Positions 56,408 through 64,000 of a stretch of DNA of 64,000 bases are shown one piece after another (within the stretch, counting starts at the first letter, position 1; each line of letters opens with the position of its first letter). This DNA is from Mesorhizobium sp. GTDB taxonomy: Bacteria; Pseudomonadota; Alphaproteobacteria; Rhizobiales; Rhizobiaceae. The notes below the pieces were generated by a model. The model had not been told where the DNA came from and did no database searches. It worked only from the letters and a program-made list of their open reading frames with translations. A program made the translations under genes and the position numbers. The stretch lies in contig SAJS01000025.1 in NCBI GenBank assembly GCA_004017535.1, positions 1-64,000 of the forward strand. Reading direction: 5' to 3'.

Positions 56408-57388
56408 ATGAACAAGCCCGTCACCTCCGCGCGCGTGCCCGGCCGCGGCCGCGTCTTCAATTCGATCACGGAGACGATTGGCGACACGCCGCTGGTCAGG
56501 CTGGACAAGTTCGCCAGGGAGAAGGGCATCGTCGCCAACCTGATGGCCAAGCTCGAATTCTTCAACCCGATCGCCTCGGTCAAGGACCGCATCGGCGTCG
56601 CCATGATCGAGACGCTGGAGGAGGCCGGCAAGATTGCGCCCGGCAAGACCACGCTGATCGAGCCGACCTCCGGCAACACCGGCATCGCGCTCGCCTTCGC
56701 CGCCGCCGCCAAGGGCTACAAGCTGATCCTCACCATGCCCGAGACCATGTCGGTCGAGCGTCGCAAGATGCTGGCGCTCCTCGGCGCCGAGCTGGTGCTG
56801 ACCGAAGGGCCGAAAGGCATGAAGGGCGCCATCGCCAAGGCCGACGAGCTTGCCGCCACGCTGCCCAACGCCATCATCCCGCAGCAGTTCGAGAATCCCG
56901 CCAATCCCGAGATCCACCGCCGCACCACGGCCGAGGAGATCTGGAACGACACCAATGGCGAGGTCGATATCTTCGTTGCCGGCATCGGCACCGGCGGCAC
57001 CATCACCGGCGTCGGCCAGGTGTTGAAGAAGCGCAAGCCTTCGGTGCATATCGTCGCGGTCGAGCCGGAGGCCTCCCCGGTTCTGTCCGGCGGCCAGCCC
57101 GGCCCGCACAAGATCCAGGGCATCGGCGCGGGCTTCGCGCCGAAGATCCTCGACACGTCCATCTATGACGAGATCGTCAGGGTGTCGAACGAGGATTCGG
57201 TCGCCAATGCCCGCCTCGTCGCCCGCCTCGAAGGCGTGCCGGTCGGCATCTCCTCGGGTGCCGCGCTCCAGGCGGCCATCGTCGTTGGCTCGCGGCCGGA
57301 GAACAAGGGCAAGAACCTCGTCGTCGTCATCCCCTCCTTCGCCGAGCGCTATCTCTCGACCATCCTGTTCGACGGGCTGGGGGCGTAG
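56408..57388 (+). CDS. cysK: Cysteine synthase A
   Basis: O-acetylserine sulfhydrylase forming cysteine from sulfide. From ATG 56408 the product is 326 residues, with [37 protein letters not shown] carrying the PLP lysine, [18 protein letters not shown] and [19 protein letters not shown]. Other sulfur genes in the window (ssu, tau, cystathionine enzymes) feed or bypass this reaction. Confidence 0.96.
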   Translation: MNKPVTSARVPGRGRVFNSITETIGDTPLVRLDKFAREKGIVANLMAKLEFFNPIASVKDRIGVAMIETLEEAGKIAPGKTTLIEPTSGNTGIALAFAAAAKGYKLILTMPETMSVERRKMLALLGAELVLTEGPKGMKGAIAKADELAATLPNAIIPQQFENPANPEIHRRTTAEEIWNDTNGEVDIFVAGIGTGGTITGVGQVLKKRKPSVHIVAVEPEASPVLSGGQPGPHKIQGIGAGFAPKILDTSIYDEIVRVSNEDSVANARLVARLEGVPVGISSGAALQAAIVVGSRPENKGKNLVVVIPSFAERYLSTILFDGLGA

Positions 57389-57479
57389 GCGCGCACATAC
57401 CTCGGGAAGTGGCTTCAGTGGTCCAGAACGGATGACGTACGTCGCTGCATGCCTTGGAGATTGACCGAAGCCTTCCAAC

Positions 57480-57540
57480 CTCGTCATCCACGGGTGGAGC
57501 AAGGAGCGAAGCGACGCGCGCAGACCCTAGAATGACGACG
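57480..57540. repeat. Palindromic intergenic repeat, hybrid copy I
   Basis: The left end cgtcatccacgggtggagca is of the E subtype and the right end accctagaatgacgacg of the A subtype. Both ends carry the outer TCAT side, and the ccatgccgtg tail is missing. It therefore looks like a recombinant between two copies. Confidence 0.7.
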
Positions 57541-57578
57541 TTGGGGAGGTCGGCGGGCTCGCCGATAAACAGCACCCC

Positions 57579-58826
57579 CTAACCCCCCACAAGCTTCGCC
57601 TTCTCGCCTTGCAGGAAGCGGCGCAGCGCCGGATCGCGCTCGAGACCGATCGCCTGGTCGTAGGCCTGCGCCGCCTGCTTCGTGTTGCCGAGTCTGGCCA
57701 GCAACCCGGCGCGCGCGGCCCAATAGGGCTGGTAGTCCTGCAGCCGCCTGTCGTCGCCCAGCACGTAGAGCGCCGCCAGCCCGGCTGTTGCGCCCTCGGT
57801 CTCGGCGATCGCTACCGCGCGGTTGATCGCCACCACCGGTGAACCGGCGACGGAAAGCAGCGCGTCGTAAAGCTGGCGGATCGCCGCCCAGTCCGTGCCG
57901 CTGCCACGCCGGCGCGCCGTGTGGGCGGACTGCACGGCGGCCTCGAGCTGGTAGCGGCCGATGACACCCCTTTGCGCGGCGCGCACCAGCAATGCTTCTG
58001 CCTCGTCGATCAGGCTGTCGTCCCAGAGCGCGATATTCTGCTCGGCCAAAGGCACGAAGTCTCCATCCGGGCCGCGCCGTGCCGAGCGGCGCGCCTCGGC
58101 GAACAGCATCAGCGCCAACAGTCCCAGCGCCTCCGGCTCGTCCGGCATCAGCGAGGCGACGAGCCGTCCGAGCCAGATGCCTTCGCCGGCGAGGTTGCGC
58201 CGCCTGGTATCGGTGCCGGTCGGATCCGACCAGCCTTCGGCGAAGGTGGCGTAGATCGCCTCCAGCACGGCACCCAGCCGCTCGCTGAGCTCCGCCTGTT
58301 CCGGCACGCGGAACGGGATTCCGGTCTCGCGGATGCGCGCCTTGGCGCGCACCAGCCGCTGCCCCATCGTCGCCGGCGAGACCAGGAAGGCCGAGGCGAT
58401 GGTCGCGGCGTCGAAGCCGAGGATCGTCTGCAGGATCAGCGGCGCGCGCACGCTGGCCTCGATCGCCGGATGGGCGCAGGCGAACATCAGCCGCAACCGG
58501 TCGTCGGGCAGATCCTCGCCGCTCATGCGCGCCTCCATCTCCTCGGCAATCAGCTTCAGGTGGTCGCGCGCCGCCTCGCCGGTCAGCCGCCGCCGCACGG
58601 CGTCGACGTCGCGCCGGCGCGCCACCGCGAGCAGCCAGGCTTCCGGCTGCTCCGGCACGCCGGTCCTGGGCCAGCGCTCCAGCGCCGCGGCGAAGGCATC
58701 GGCCAGCGCGTCCTCGGCGCCGGCGACGTCGCGCGTGCGCGCCGCCATCCAGGCGACCAGCTTGCCGTAGCTGCGCCGGGCGGCCGCTTCCGCCGCCGCC
58801 CGCGCAATCTCCGAGCGATCGTCCAT
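57579..58826 (-). CDS. ECF RNA polymerase sigma factor, ECF42-type
   Basis: The 415 residues join a sigma-70 region 2/4 core (about 1-170; YGKLVAWMAARTRDVAGAEDALADAF, WLLAVARRRDVDAVRRR, FLVSPATMGQRLVRAKARI) to a long C-terminal extension with TPR-like helices (VAINRAVAIAETEGATAGLAALYVL, YDQAIGLERDPALRRFLQGEK). This is the ECF42 architecture, which is not tied to an anti-sigma factor. It directly follows its DGPF/YCII partner. Confidence 0.92.
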   Translation of the reverse strand: MDDRSEIARAAAEAAARRSYGKLVAWMAARTRDVAGAEDALADAFAAALERWPRTGVPEQPEAWLLAVARRRDVDAVRRRLTGEAARDHLKLIAEEMEARMSGEDLPDDRLRLMFACAHPAIEASVRAPLILQTILGFDAATIASAFLVSPATMGQRLVRAKARIRETGIPFRVPEQAELSERLGAVLEAIYATFAEGWSDPTGTDTRRRNLAGEGIWLGRLVASLMPDEPEALGLLALMLFAEARRSARRGPDGDFVPLAEQNIALWDDSLIDEAEALLVRAAQRGVIGRYQLEAAVQSAHTARRRGSGTDWAAIRQLYDALLSVAGSPVVAINRAVAIAETEGATAGLAALYVLGDDRRLQDYQPYWAARAGLLARLGNTKQAAQAYDQAIGLERDPALRRFLQGEKAKLVGG

Positions 58827-58832
58827 CGCGGC

Positions 58833-59204
58833 TCACTCCGCGGCGGCGGCGTACTCTGCCATTTCCCAGATCGGCCGCACCTCGACCGTGCCGGTGGAGG
58901 ACGCGGGACAGCGCGCGCCCCATTCGATGGCGGTATCGATGTCGGCCGCCTCGATCATGTAGAAGCCTGCCAGTTGCTCCTTGGTGTCGGCATAGGGGCC
59001 GTCGAGCACATTGGTTTTGCCGCCGGCGAGCCGCACCGAGGTGGCCGCCTGGGTCGGGCGCAGCCGCTCGCCGGCGATATACGCCCCGGATTTCTTCAGC
59101 GCCTCGGTATAGGCGCCATAGGCCGCGAGCACCTGGTGGGTCTGCTCCTTTGGAGCATTCGCCATCGCGGCTTCGTCATTGTAGATCAAAAGCATGTATC
59201 GCAT
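58833..59204 (-). CDS. YCII/DGPF-domain protein
   Basis: From ATG 59204 (MRYMLLIYNDEAAMANAPKE) the product is 123 residues, with the VLDGPYADTKEQLAGFYMIEA motif that names the DGPF family. It precedes the ECF42 sigma gene by 6 bp, and the pair is a known conserved unit. The DGPF protein is the likely target or modulator of the sigma factor. Confidence 0.92.
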   Translation of the reverse strand: MRYMLLIYNDEAAMANAPKEQTHQVLAAYGAYTEALKKSGAYIAGERLRPTQAATSVRLAGGKTNVLDGPYADTKEQLAGFYMIEAADIDTAIEWGARCPASSTGTVEVRPIWEMAEYAAAAE

Positions 59205-59357
59205 GGTCTTCTCCCGTTTCTTGAAGGCCGCGTCGTTGCGTGCCGAACCTATGTCGTGTGGCATCGACCGATTTCGACAGGCGCCCGAAAAATCTTCGTC
59301 CCCAAAGCAGCCAAGCGCAAGCCGGCGCTTTTTCGTCGCCACTCAACCGTTCGTCCA

Positions 59358-59408
59358 GATCATGATCCCAAAAAATGGACCCCGGTTCTTGGAAACGACC
59401 ATGATCGA
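59358..59408. repeat. CATGATC-type intergenic repeat
   Basis: agatcatgatcccaaaaaat begins and gaaacgaccatgatcgaa ends a palindrome-like unit, the second copy of the element at 47244. The 59205-59514 gap holds it and otherwise no gene; the TAXI receptor's site, caggaggagg, follows at about 59500. Confidence 0.7.
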
Positions 59409-59514
59409 ACAAGGCTTTGCAATTGCGGGTTGGCATTTGGCTCCTCCTGTCTAAACTCCGGCTTCGCGCTGGGGAGGCGGTGCGACGCGACCGTTTTCAG
59501 GAGGAGGAAACCCT

Positions 59515-60474
59515 TTGCTCGACTTCAGGACGAAATTTGTGGCCGCCGGCGCTTTGGCGCTGTCGCTTGGTCTCGGCATCGTGTCGGCCGGGGCGCAGGA
59601 GTTCATCAATGTGCTTACAGGCGGCACGTCGGGCGTCTACTATCCGCTCGGCGTCGCGCTGTCCGAAATCTACGGCAAGGGCATTGAGGGCTCGCGCACG
59701 CAGGTTCAGGCGACTAGGGCTTCGGTCGAGAACCTCAACCTCCTGCAGCAGGGCAAGGGCGAGATCGCGTTCGCGCTCGGCGATTCGGTCAAGATGGCCG
59801 CCGAGGGCAACACCGAGGCCGGCTTCCCGGGCAAGCTCGACAAATTGCGCGGCATTGCTGCGATCTATCCCAACTACATCCAGATCGTTGCCAGCCAGGA
59901 CTCCGGCATCAAGACGCTCGCCGACCTCAAGGGCAAGAGCCTGTCGGTGGGCGCCCCCGCCTCCGGCACCGAGCTCAACGCGCGCGCCATCTTCGCCGCC
60001 GTCGGTCTCAAATACGAGGATCTCGGACGCGTCGAATATCTGCCCTTCGCCGAATCGGTCGAGCTGATCAAGAACCGTCAGCTCGACGCCACCTTGCAGT
60101 CGGCCGGCCTCGGCGTCGCCTCCATCCGCGATCTCGCAACTTCCGTGCCGATCAACGTCGTCGCCGTGCCGGCCGAGGACGTCGCCAAGATCGGCGCGCC
60201 CTATCTTTCCGTGGTCATCCCGAAAGGCACCTATGAAGGCCAGGCGGAAGATGTCCCGACCGCCGCGGTGGGCAACTTCCTGATCACCCGCGCCGACGTT
60301 TCCGACGAGACCGCCTATCAGATGACCAAGCTCTTGTTCGAGCATCTCGACCAGCTCACCGCCGCTCATGCCGCCGCCAAGGCGATCGATCCGGCCAAGG
60401 CGCTGGACGGCATGCCGGTGGCGCTGCATCCCGGCGCGGAGCGCTACTACAAGGAAAAGGGCCTGCTGAAATAG
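59515..60474 (+). CDS. TAXI-type TRAP transporter solute receptor
   Basis: Periplasmic receptor, 319 residues from TTG 59515 with a strong aggaggagg site. A signal peptide ends near AGAQE. The TAXI family pattern is seen in VLTGGTSGVYYPLGVALSEIY, ATRASVENLNLLQQGKGEIAFALGD and LSVGAPASGTELNARAIFAA. It feeds the fused permease gene that follows; the substrate is not known (related receptors bind C4-dicarboxylates or glutamate). Confidence 0.94.
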   Translation: MLDFRTKFVAAGALALSLGLGIVSAGAQEFINVLTGGTSGVYYPLGVALSEIYGKGIEGSRTQVQATRASVENLNLLQQGKGEIAFALGDSVKMAAEGNTEAGFPGKLDKLRGIAAIYPNYIQIVASQDSGIKTLADLKGKSLSVGAPASGTELNARAIFAAVGLKYEDLGRVEYLPFAESVELIKNRQLDATLQSAGLGVASIRDLATSVPINVVAVPAEDVAKIGAPYLSVVIPKGTYEGQAEDVPTAAVGNFLITRADVSDETAYQMTKLLFEHLDQLTAAHAAAKAIDPAKALDGMPVALHPGAERYYKEKGLLK

Positions 60475-60497
60475 GGAATGCTCCACAGGAGCCCGCT

Positions 60498-62585
60498 ATG
60501 ACGCATTCCGAACCCAGTTCGGAAGAAGAACCGCTCGAAGGGCTGCCGCCGGGCTTCGGCGACGGTCTCGCCGGCAAGGCCGCCTTTGCCATCGCCGTCG
60601 CCTTCTCCGTCTTCCAGATCTACATCGCCGCTTATGGCAGCCTGCCTAGCCAGGTGGTGCGAGCCATGCATGTCGGCTTCCTGCTGCTGCTCGGTTTCGG
60701 CCTGATCGCCAATTTGCGCGCCACCGGCGTGGCGGCGAAGGCGGCATTCTGGACACTCGGCGTGCTGGGCTTCGCGACCGGTCTTTACAACTGGGTCTTC
60801 TATGCCGACCTCATCCGCCGCTCCGGCTTCCTCACCACGCCGGACCTCATCGTCGGCACGCTGCTGGTGGTGCTGGTCTTCGAGGCCGCTAGACGGCTGA
60901 TGGGCCTGCCGCTGGCGGTCATTGCCTTCATCTTCCTCGCCTATTGCTTCGTCGGCAATCATCTGCCGCCGCCCTTCATCCATCGCGGCTATGATTTCGC
61001 GCAGCTGGTCGACACTTTCGCCTTCGGCACCGAGGGCATATACGGCACGCCGGTCTATGTCTCGGCCGCCTATATCTTCATCTTCGTCGTCTTTGCCGCC
61101 TTCCTCGAGCGGGCCGGTATGATCGCGCTGTTCAATGATTTCGCGCTCGGCCTCGTCGGCTCATGGCGCGGCGGCCCGGCGCAGGTCTGCGTGCTCTCCT
61201 CCGCGCTGATGGGCACCATCTCCGGCTCGGGCGTCGCCAATGTCGTCGCCAGCGGCCAGTTCACCATTCCGCTGATGAAGCGCTTCGGCTTCCGCTCGGC
61301 CTTTGCCGGCGCGGTCGAGGCGACCTCCTCGATGGGAGGCCAGATCATGCCGCCGGTCATGGGGGCCGTCGCCTTCATCATGGCCGAGACACTGAACATC
61401 CCTTATGCCGAGGTCGTCAAGGCGGCGATCATCCCGGCGCTGCTCTATTTCGGCGCCTGTTTCTGGCAGGTACATCTGGAGGCCGGCAAGGCCGGGCTGC
61501 ATGGCATGGCCAAGGCCGAGTTGCCCAATCCCTGGGAGGCGGTGCGAAAGCACTGGCCGCTCGTGCTGCCGCTCGCCGTGCTGGTCTACCTGCTGTTTGC
61601 CGGCTACACGCCGATCTTCGCCGGCACGATGGGCCTCGCACTGACCATCGTGCTCATACTCGGCACACCGCTGGCGGCGTTGATCGGACCGCTCGCCTTC
61701 CGCGTCGTCTTCTGGCTGGCCCTCGGGCTTGCCGCCGCGTCCTTCATGCGCTTGGGTGTCAATGTGCTGAGCCTCGTCATCGCGGCGCTCGTCATTGCCT
61801 GCCTCGCCTTCAAGGGTGGGCGCGAGACGCTGCGCATCTGCGTCGACTCGCTTGCCGAAGGAGCCAAGAACGCGCTGCCCGTCGGTATCGCCTGCGCCAT
61901 CGTCGGCATCGTCATCGGCACGCTGACGCTCACCGGCATCGCCTCCACCTTCATCGGCTGGATCATCTCCATCGGCGAGAACAATCTGTTCCTGTCGCTG
62001 GTGTTGACCATGCTCACCTGCCTGGTGCTCGGCATGGGCATTCCGACGATCCCCAACTACATCATCACCTCCTCCCTTGCCGGTCCGGCGCTGCTGTCGC
62101 TCGGTGTGCCGCTGGTGGTCAGCCATATGTTCGTCTTCTATTTCGGCATCATGGCGGACCTGACGCCGCCAGTGGCGCTCGCCGCCTTCGCCGCCGCGCC
62201 GATGGCCAAGGAAAGCGGATTGAAGATCGGCATCCAGGCCACCAAGCTCGCCATTGCCGGCTTCGTCGTGCCGTTCATGGCCGTCTACACGCCGGCCCTC
62301 ATGCTGCAGGACGCCGGCCCGATCGCGGCCTCGTTCGGCTATCCCGTCGAGGTCGCCTATATCGTCGCCAAGGCCTGCATGGGCATCGTGTTGTGGGGCG
62401 CCGCCGCCGTCGGCTTCCTCGCCCGGCGCATGGCCTTGTGGGAGCGTCTCGTCGCTTTCGCAGCCGGCCTGCTCCTGGTGGTCGCGTTGCCGCTCACCGA
62501 TGAGACCGGCTGGGCGCTGGCGCTGGCGTGGATCGGCTGGCATTGCTGGCGCGCGCGCCGGCTGTCCATGGCCGGCGCCGCATGA
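60498..62585 (+). CDS. TRAP transporter permease, 4TM/12TM fusion
   Basis: The 695 residues fuse the small DctQ-like (N-terminal, residues about 30-160) and large DctM-like domains, with around 16-17 helices. The DctM motifs GTISGSGVANVVASGQFTIPLMKR and SSMGGQIMPPVMGAVAFIMAE are visible. It uses an ion gradient and the TAXI receptor. The stop overlaps the DUF1850 start as ATGA. Confidence 0.94.
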   Translation: MTHSEPSSEEEPLEGLPPGFGDGLAGKAAFAIAVAFSVFQIYIAAYGSLPSQVVRAMHVGFLLLLGFGLIANLRATGVAAKAAFWTLGVLGFATGLYNWVFYADLIRRSGFLTTPDLIVGTLLVVLVFEAARRLMGLPLAVIAFIFLAYCFVGNHLPPPFIHRGYDFAQLVDTFAFGTEGIYGTPVYVSAAYIFIFVVFAAFLERAGMIALFNDFALGLVGSWRGGPAQVCVLSSALMGTISGSGVANVVASGQFTIPLMKRFGFRSAFAGAVEATSSMGGQIMPPVMGAVAFIMAETLNIPYAEVVKAAIIPALLYFGACFWQVHLEAGKAGLHGMAKAELPNPWEAVRKHWPLVLPLAVLVYLLFAGYTPIFAGTMGLALTIVLILGTPLAALIGPLAFRVVFWLALGLAAASFMRLGVNVLSLVIAALVIACLAFKGGRETLRICVDSLAEGAKNALPVGIACAIVGIVIGTLTLTGIASTFIGWIISIGENNLFLSLVLTMLTCLVLGMGIPTIPNYIITSSLAGPALLSLGVPLVVSHMFVFYFGIMADLTPPVALAAFAAAPMAKESGLKIGIQATKLAIAGFVVPFMAVYTPALMLQDAGPIAASFGYPVEVAYIVAKACMGIVLWGAAAVGFLARRMALWERLVAFAAGLLLVVALPLTDETGWALALAWIGWHCWRARRLSMAGAA

Positions 62586-62959
62586 GCCTGTGCATCCTCG
62601 CCGCCGGCAAGACGGTGACGCTCGCCGCCGCCGCCTTCACCCTATCCTGGACGCATTCGGTGGAACGGACGCGCTGGCAGGAGGATTGGAAAGTGTCGCC
62701 CGCCGGACTGCAAGTTGTCGCGGCGCGGGTCAAAGGCTCCGGCGCCGGCATGGAGCCGCCCGAGGGCTCGGTGCTGCGGGACGGCTGGTGGGTCTATGCG
62801 CCACGGATCGGCCCTCAGCCGCGTCTGGTGCTCGCGGCGTCCGGCGCCACCGGGGAAGGCTGGACGCTGTGCACGGTCATGGGTTGCCGGGAGCTGGGCG
62901 GGACCGCCGGCGAACCCACCGTGCTCGAACGTTGCGCCGGCTCGAGCCAACCGCTATAG
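62582..62959 (+). CDS. DUF1850 protein of the TAXI-TRAP operon
   Basis: The 125 residues begin MSLCILAAGKTVTLAAAAF, with an N-terminal hydrophobic stretch. The family signature FTLSWTHSVERTRWQEDW follows. DUF1850 genes regularly follow TAXI-TRAP permeases, and the role is unknown. Translation is coupled to the permease gene. Confidence 0.88.
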   Translation: MSLCILAAGKTVTLAAAAFTLSWTHSVERTRWQEDWKVSPAGLQVVAARVKGSGAGMEPPEGSVLRDGWWVYAPRIGPQPRLVLAASGATGEGWTLCTVMGCRELGGTAGEPTVLERCAGSSQPL

Positions 62960-62966
62960 CGCACCA

Positions 62967-63440
62967 TCAGCCCGGCCACCCCGCCGATCTACCGATCCGC
63001 CGCTCCCGCAACTCGGCCGAAGGAATCTCGCAACTGTCCTTGCGGCCGAACAGCGCGTAGCGGTTCCTGGCAAGGCGGTCGTAGAGCCAGTCGCGCAGCG
63101 GTCGCGGCAGGATGAGCAGCGCCTTGGCGGCGCGCCAAGGCCAGCCGAGCGCGGCCATGACCGCGATGAAACTGTCGAGCTTGGTGAAGGGGGCGCCGTC
63201 GATGATGGCGAGATTGCTGTCGTAGTCGTCGGTCGGCAGGCCGTGCCGGCGAAACAGCGCCTCGCCGAGCGGCGATTGCGCCGTGGCGAAGCGGAAGCGT
63301 TCTTCCCGGTCGAGCTTGAGGATGAGCTGGACGAAGCCCGAGCAGAACACGCAGATGCCGTCGAAGACGATCAGCGGGCAGCGGGCGTCATAGGCCTGGC
63401 TTGGAGAGGCGGGACGGTTCGGTTCGGGCAGGTCGGTCAT
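62967..63440 (-). CDS. DCC-family thiol-disulfide oxidoreductase-like protein (DUF393)
   Basis: From ATG 63440 the product is 157 residues. The DxxCxxC motif is seen in PLIVFDGICVFCSGFVQLI, and RNRYALFGRKDSC follows further on. The family is predicted to act in thiol-disulfide exchange. It is convergent with the DUF1850 gene. Confidence 0.9.
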   Translation of the reverse strand: MTDLPEPNRPASPSQAYDARCPLIVFDGICVFCSGFVQLILKLDREERFRFATAQSPLGEALFRRHGLPTDDYDSNLAIIDGAPFTKLDSFIAVMAALGWPWRAAKALLILPRPLRDWLYDRLARNRYALFGRKDSCEIPSAELRERRIGRSAGWPG

Positions 63441-63468
63441 GGCGGCCCCGGCTGCTTGTGTCCCCAAA

Positions 63469-63511
63469 GCAATTCCAGGAAAAGTGTGAGCGGTTTTCCG
63501 TCAGGAATTGC
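63469..63511. repeat. Dyad repeat GCAATTCC...GGAATTGC (copy 3)
   Basis: GCAATTCC (63469-63476) and GGAATTGC (63504-63511) enclose aggaaaagtgtgagcggttt and following bases, in the opposite orientation to copies 1 and 2. It lies upstream of the DCC-family gene. Confidence 0.8.
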
Positions 63512-63549
63512 GTCAAACTAGCGAGACATTAAGCCAGCCGGCGGCTGCG

Positions 63550-63675
63550 TCAAAGTCGCGGCGTTGTCGCACGCCAGTTGGCGGCGAGCACAAGGCGCTC
63601 GGCGCGATAGGTGGTGGCGCGCTGGTCGGCGGCCGGCCGACAGATGCGGCTGTGGTGGGCGCGTTGGCGGGTCAT
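63550..63675 (-). CDS. Possible 41-residue basic peptide
   Basis: The frame begins ATG 63675, two bases after the stop of the next tiny gene, and encodes an Arg/His-rich chain (TTYRAERLVLAANWRATTPR in part). It is in the same direction as the gene upstream. No family is known to me, and it may not be translated. Confidence 0.25.
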   Translation of the reverse strand: MTRQRAHHSRICRPAADQRATTYRAERLVLAANWRATTPRL

Positions 63676-63677
63676 GA

Positions 63678-63824
63678 TCAGTTCGCGCTGACGCCCAGCG
63701 AGTTGCCGCGGCGGGCGCAGGCCGGCCCCGGGCCGCGCATGTAATAGCGCTCGGGCCGATAGGTCGGCGCGACGAATTCGCGGATGGCGGCGGCGTAGCC
63801 TGTAATGTGGTTCCAGAAGGTCAT
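63678..63824 (-). CDS. Small protein of 48 residues
   Basis: From ATG 63824 the sequence starts MTFWNHITGYAAAIREFVAP, continues TYRPERYYMRGPGPACARRG and ends NSLGVSAN. The mixed, non-repetitive composition looks like a real small protein, and the Tyr-Arg-Pro-Glu-Arg core is shared in part (TYRAER) with the next frame downstream, which suggests a duplicated tiny gene. No function is known. Confidence 0.5.
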   Translation of the reverse strand: MTFWNHITGYAAAIREFVAPTYRPERYYMRGPGPACARRGNSLGVSAN

Positions 63825-64000
63825 TTTACTTAGTCCCTGTCCCGCTTTCGGATGTCCCGTCCGAATTGTTCGAGAGCATAGCGTCGAGGCGTGAATAGTC
63901 GGTGAACGTGATGTTAATTTCTGGTCCGAAACTCGTTGCATCGTGGCCGGATTGCGGCTGATTCACGGTGTTTCGGTGCCTTTCGTCGCCTTTCCGCGCC

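Overview
The window is a GC-rich chromosomal segment of an alphaproteobacterium of the order Rhizobiales, most like Mesorhizobium. The evidence is the gene order rho-hemJ-hemE / ppsR-maf-aroE-coaE-dnaQ-secB-fxsA-Tim44-mltA-smr, the protein sequences themselves, and several families of short palindromic intergenic repeats of the kind common in rhizobia. The genus is inferred by eye; no database was searched.

Layout. 1-230: the last codons of an IS110-like transposase running into a palindromic repeat. 231-12,200: housekeeping genes around hemE. The 400-bp hemE/ppsR gap has an AT-rich stretch and a cluster of DnaA-box-like 9-mers and is probably the chromosomal origin. A small GIY-YIG nuclease gene in this stretch sits between two inverted copies of a dispersed palindromic repeat. 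12,200-15,900: a secreted Cys-rich peptide, a BTLCP peptidase, a PHB depolymerase, an RlpA-like protein and a small membrane protein. 15,900-22,950: two sulfonate/taurine ABC systems (tauABC and ssuADCB, all on the minus strand) sharing a 23-nt promoter-proximal motif. 23,200-32,700: uppP, GST, queG, an epimerase, mepA, glk, an MsbA-type exporter, dapB and gpmA.

33,036-36,152: a tRNA-Leu(CAG) gene followed by a 3-kb island bounded by a 42-bp imperfect direct repeat of the tRNA 3' end. It holds an OLD-family ATPase/TOPRIM nuclease, an unrecognised partner gene frameshifted at a G6 run, and an 11-bp poly-G tract between them, but no integrase. This is the most probable defence-type locus here. 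36,200-46,350: a cNMP-binding/thioredoxin-reductase-like fusion with a ZnF-UBP protein, an Asp/Glu-racemase-like protein with a D-amino-acid dehydrogenase and a GntR regulator, cystathionine gamma-lyase plus cystathionine beta-synthase, and an FAD protein. 46,850-53,900: YraN, RsmI, a short LMW-phosphatase-like protein, hemW-rdgB-glyoxalase, rph and the divergent hrcA. 54,000-64,000: a sorbosone-dehydrogenase-like protein, a LysE exporter, cysK, an ECF42-type sigma factor with its DGPF/YCII partner, a TAXI-TRAP transporter with DUF1850, a DCC-family protein and tiny ORFs.

A recurrent theme is sulfur: taurine/sulfonate import and desulfonation, cysteine synthase, and reverse transsulfuration. 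The other theme is mobile or repeat biology: at least nine copies of one palindromic repeat, three inverted pairs with their inner ends facing each other (one enclosing the GIY-YIG gene), and a fourth pair apparently cut by the IS110-like element.
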